DNA from: an uncultured Eubacteriales bacterium
GTDB taxonomy: Bacteria; Bacillota; Clostridia; Lachnospirales; Bianqueaceae
Length of the DNA stretch: 5,664 nucleotides
Direction: 5' to 3'
NCBI GenBank assembly: GCA_900322165.1
Contig: ONYR01000096.1
Coordinates: 1-5,664 of the forward strand
Position 1 is the first letter of the stretch. Each line of letters opens with the position of its first letter. The translations under genes were made by a program, and so were the position numbers. The notes under the pieces were generated by a model. The model was not told the origin of the DNA and did not search any database. It saw only the letters and a program-made list of their open reading frames with translations. Of this stretch, positions 4,782 to 5,664 are shown piece by piece.

Positions 4782-5664
4782 TCAAATCTCGTCATCGAAT
4801 GGATCATCGTCATCAATGAATACGGTTAAATCGGCATCTTTGGAAGAAACAGTCCTGCTTCTTTTGTAGACAGAAGCGGCGCCTGGATACTTCTTTTCGA
4901 GCTCATCGGCAAAAGCCTTGCTTTCTGGGTCTACAGACATAAACGTCTGTTGTTCCTGCATGCGCTCAAACAACGGCTTAGAGCCGGAGCTTTCCTTCTC
5001 CGGCATCGCATCATGTGTTGACCCTTTCTTTTTCAAGGCATCGCGTTTCTGATCAGACATAAATGATCCCGTCTCCACAACCTTAATTTCAGTGAAATCA
5101 GAACCCTCGCTGACGCTCAAAACCGTCCATTCCGCTTTGCTGTGAGCAATCACTTCGTTTTCGCCCTTATCCGACAAATGCGAAACGGGAGCAGCCGTGC
5201 GGTTTTTGAGGCATGTGATCTTTACCTTGCGTTCACCGTTGCGATAGAAGTTATAGGCAACTTCTTCATTGTCGGTCCAGGAAGAGTTCATCCCACGCAT
5301 ATTGATTCGCTCTCCCGGCTTCAATCCCTGCATGAAACCAGAATATTCCTGTTCGGAAAAGTGCATGCCGCGATAAATCGGCCCGTCATACACATCATCC
5401 TGATCTATGTAGCGATCAATCGCAGCCGTGTCCGCACGATCCCAACTCCCGCCAAACCATGTATGAAGCTGGTCATAGGTCTTTTTTGCTTCTTCGGCAG
5501 ACTGACCGGTCTTTTCTCCGATCATGCCCACTCTTGCCGATTCGTAATCACTATACTTGCCGCTGCGGATCGAATCATAAAGCTCACTATCCATCTGCTT
5601 GCTCAGAGGCTTATCAGGAGTGGGATCGCCGTTATGCTCCATGATCCCGTAGTATTTGCCAACG
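4782..5664 (-). CDS. ADP-ribosyltransferase domain protein, 5' end cut by window edge
   Basis: The frame is open from the right edge to TGA 4784-4782, at least 294 codons. ATG 5642 is possible but has no ribosome site before it, and the frame stays open upstream (VGKYYGI), so this is probably the C-terminal part of a larger protein, perhaps a head protein or portal fusion (inference). Numbering from that Met, it shows the R-S-ExE signature of arginine-type ADP-ribosyltransferases: IYRGMHFSEQEY (89-100, Arg91), NSSWTDNEEVAYNF (119-132, the S-S/T motif) and GENEVIAHSKAEWTVLSV (160-177, with Glu161-x-Glu163). Such enzymes transfer ADP-ribose from NAD+ to a target protein. After the domain comes a charged tail (about 195-286) ending in DDDDPFDDEI. 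A terminator follows the stop, then the zeta-kinase gene. The G+C content looks lower than in the capsid genes (24/60 in 5041-5100). The target is unknown. Confidence 0.83.
   Translation of the reverse strand, partial: VGKYYGIMEHNGDPTPDKPLSKQMDSELYDSIRSGKYSDYESARVGMIGEKTGQSAEEAKKTYDQLHTWFGGSWDRADTAAIDRYIDQDDVYDGPIYRGMHFSEQEYSGFMQGLKPGERINMRGMNSSWTDNEEVAYNFYRNGERKVKITCLKNRTAAPVSHLSDKGENEVIAHSKAEWTVLSVSEGSDFTEIKVVETGSFMSDQKRDALKKKGSTHDAMPEKESSGSKPLFERMQEQQTFMSVDPESKAFADELEKKYPGAASVYKRSRTVSSKDADLTVFIDDDDPFDDEI

Noticed and set aside
4780..4785. Perfect TTGACA on the minus strand at the end of the ADP-ribosyltransferase gene
   Set aside because: The bases 16-18 further on (ATCAAG, CATCAA) match the -10 consensus at three positions at most, and the terminator follows directly, so it would serve no gene.
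4469..4819. 116-codon plus-strand frame
   Set aside because: It crosses the start of the zeta-kinase gene, the minus-strand terminator and the end of the upstream gene; no coding evidence.
1..5664. CRISPR arrays, tRNA or rRNA genes, insertion sequences, integrase or attachment sites
   Set aside because: No direct repeat arrays, tRNA-like folds, transposase motifs or terminal inverted repeats were found on reading either strand.

Overview
This window is part of the head-morphogenesis region of a tailed double-stranded DNA phage or prophage. Every gene I accept lies on the minus strand, so transcription runs from high to low coordinates. Strong AGGAGG-type ribosome-binding sites, GTG and TTG starts, a near-consensus sigma-70/SigA promoter and the mix of phage families suggest a host in or near the Bacillota (inference; no host marker gene is present).

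In transcription order: (1) 5664-4782, the C-terminal part of a protein with an R-S-ExE ADP-ribosyltransferase domain, cut by the window edge; (2) a rho-independent terminator at 4759-4734; (3) 4717-3563, a zeta-toxin-like kinase whose N-terminus carries a glycine-rich GSGNFGHKGRPG segment of a kind I associate with phage head proteins; (4) a near-consensus promoter at 3554-3526; (5) 3503-3294, a very acidic 69-residue protein of unknown function; (6) a textbook terminator with a UUCG loop at 3268-3246; (7) 3217-1853, a DUF2213 prohead protease with a long acidic, Ala/Pro/Glu-rich tail that looks like a fused scaffold, with a likely internal start at 2662 for the scaffold alone; (8) 1834-1325, a structural cement (capsid decoration) protein; (9) 1303-326, the major capsid protein of the DUF2184 type; (10) a 12-bp hairpin at 313-285; (11) 260 to the left edge, the start of a small protein that follows the capsid gene.

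The protease/scaffold, cement and major capsid genes form a standard capsid-building module. The two upstream genes encode enzymes that are not needed to build a capsid. Their position next to the head genes fits the known pattern of phage-encoded polymorphic toxins or effectors attached to head proteins and possibly delivered with the DNA (inference).

The most unusual element is the promoter / small acidic gene / terminator cassette between the effector genes and the capsid genes. It has the layout of a phage moron: an independently expressed gene inside a late operon. Being directly downstream of an orphan zeta toxin, it is a candidate immunity or antitoxin gene, which is a hypothesis only. 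Base composition also shifts: sampled 60-base lines give 24/60 and 27/60 G+C in the ADP-ribosyltransferase gene, 28/60 in the zeta gene, and 35/60 and 41/60 in the capsid and cement genes.
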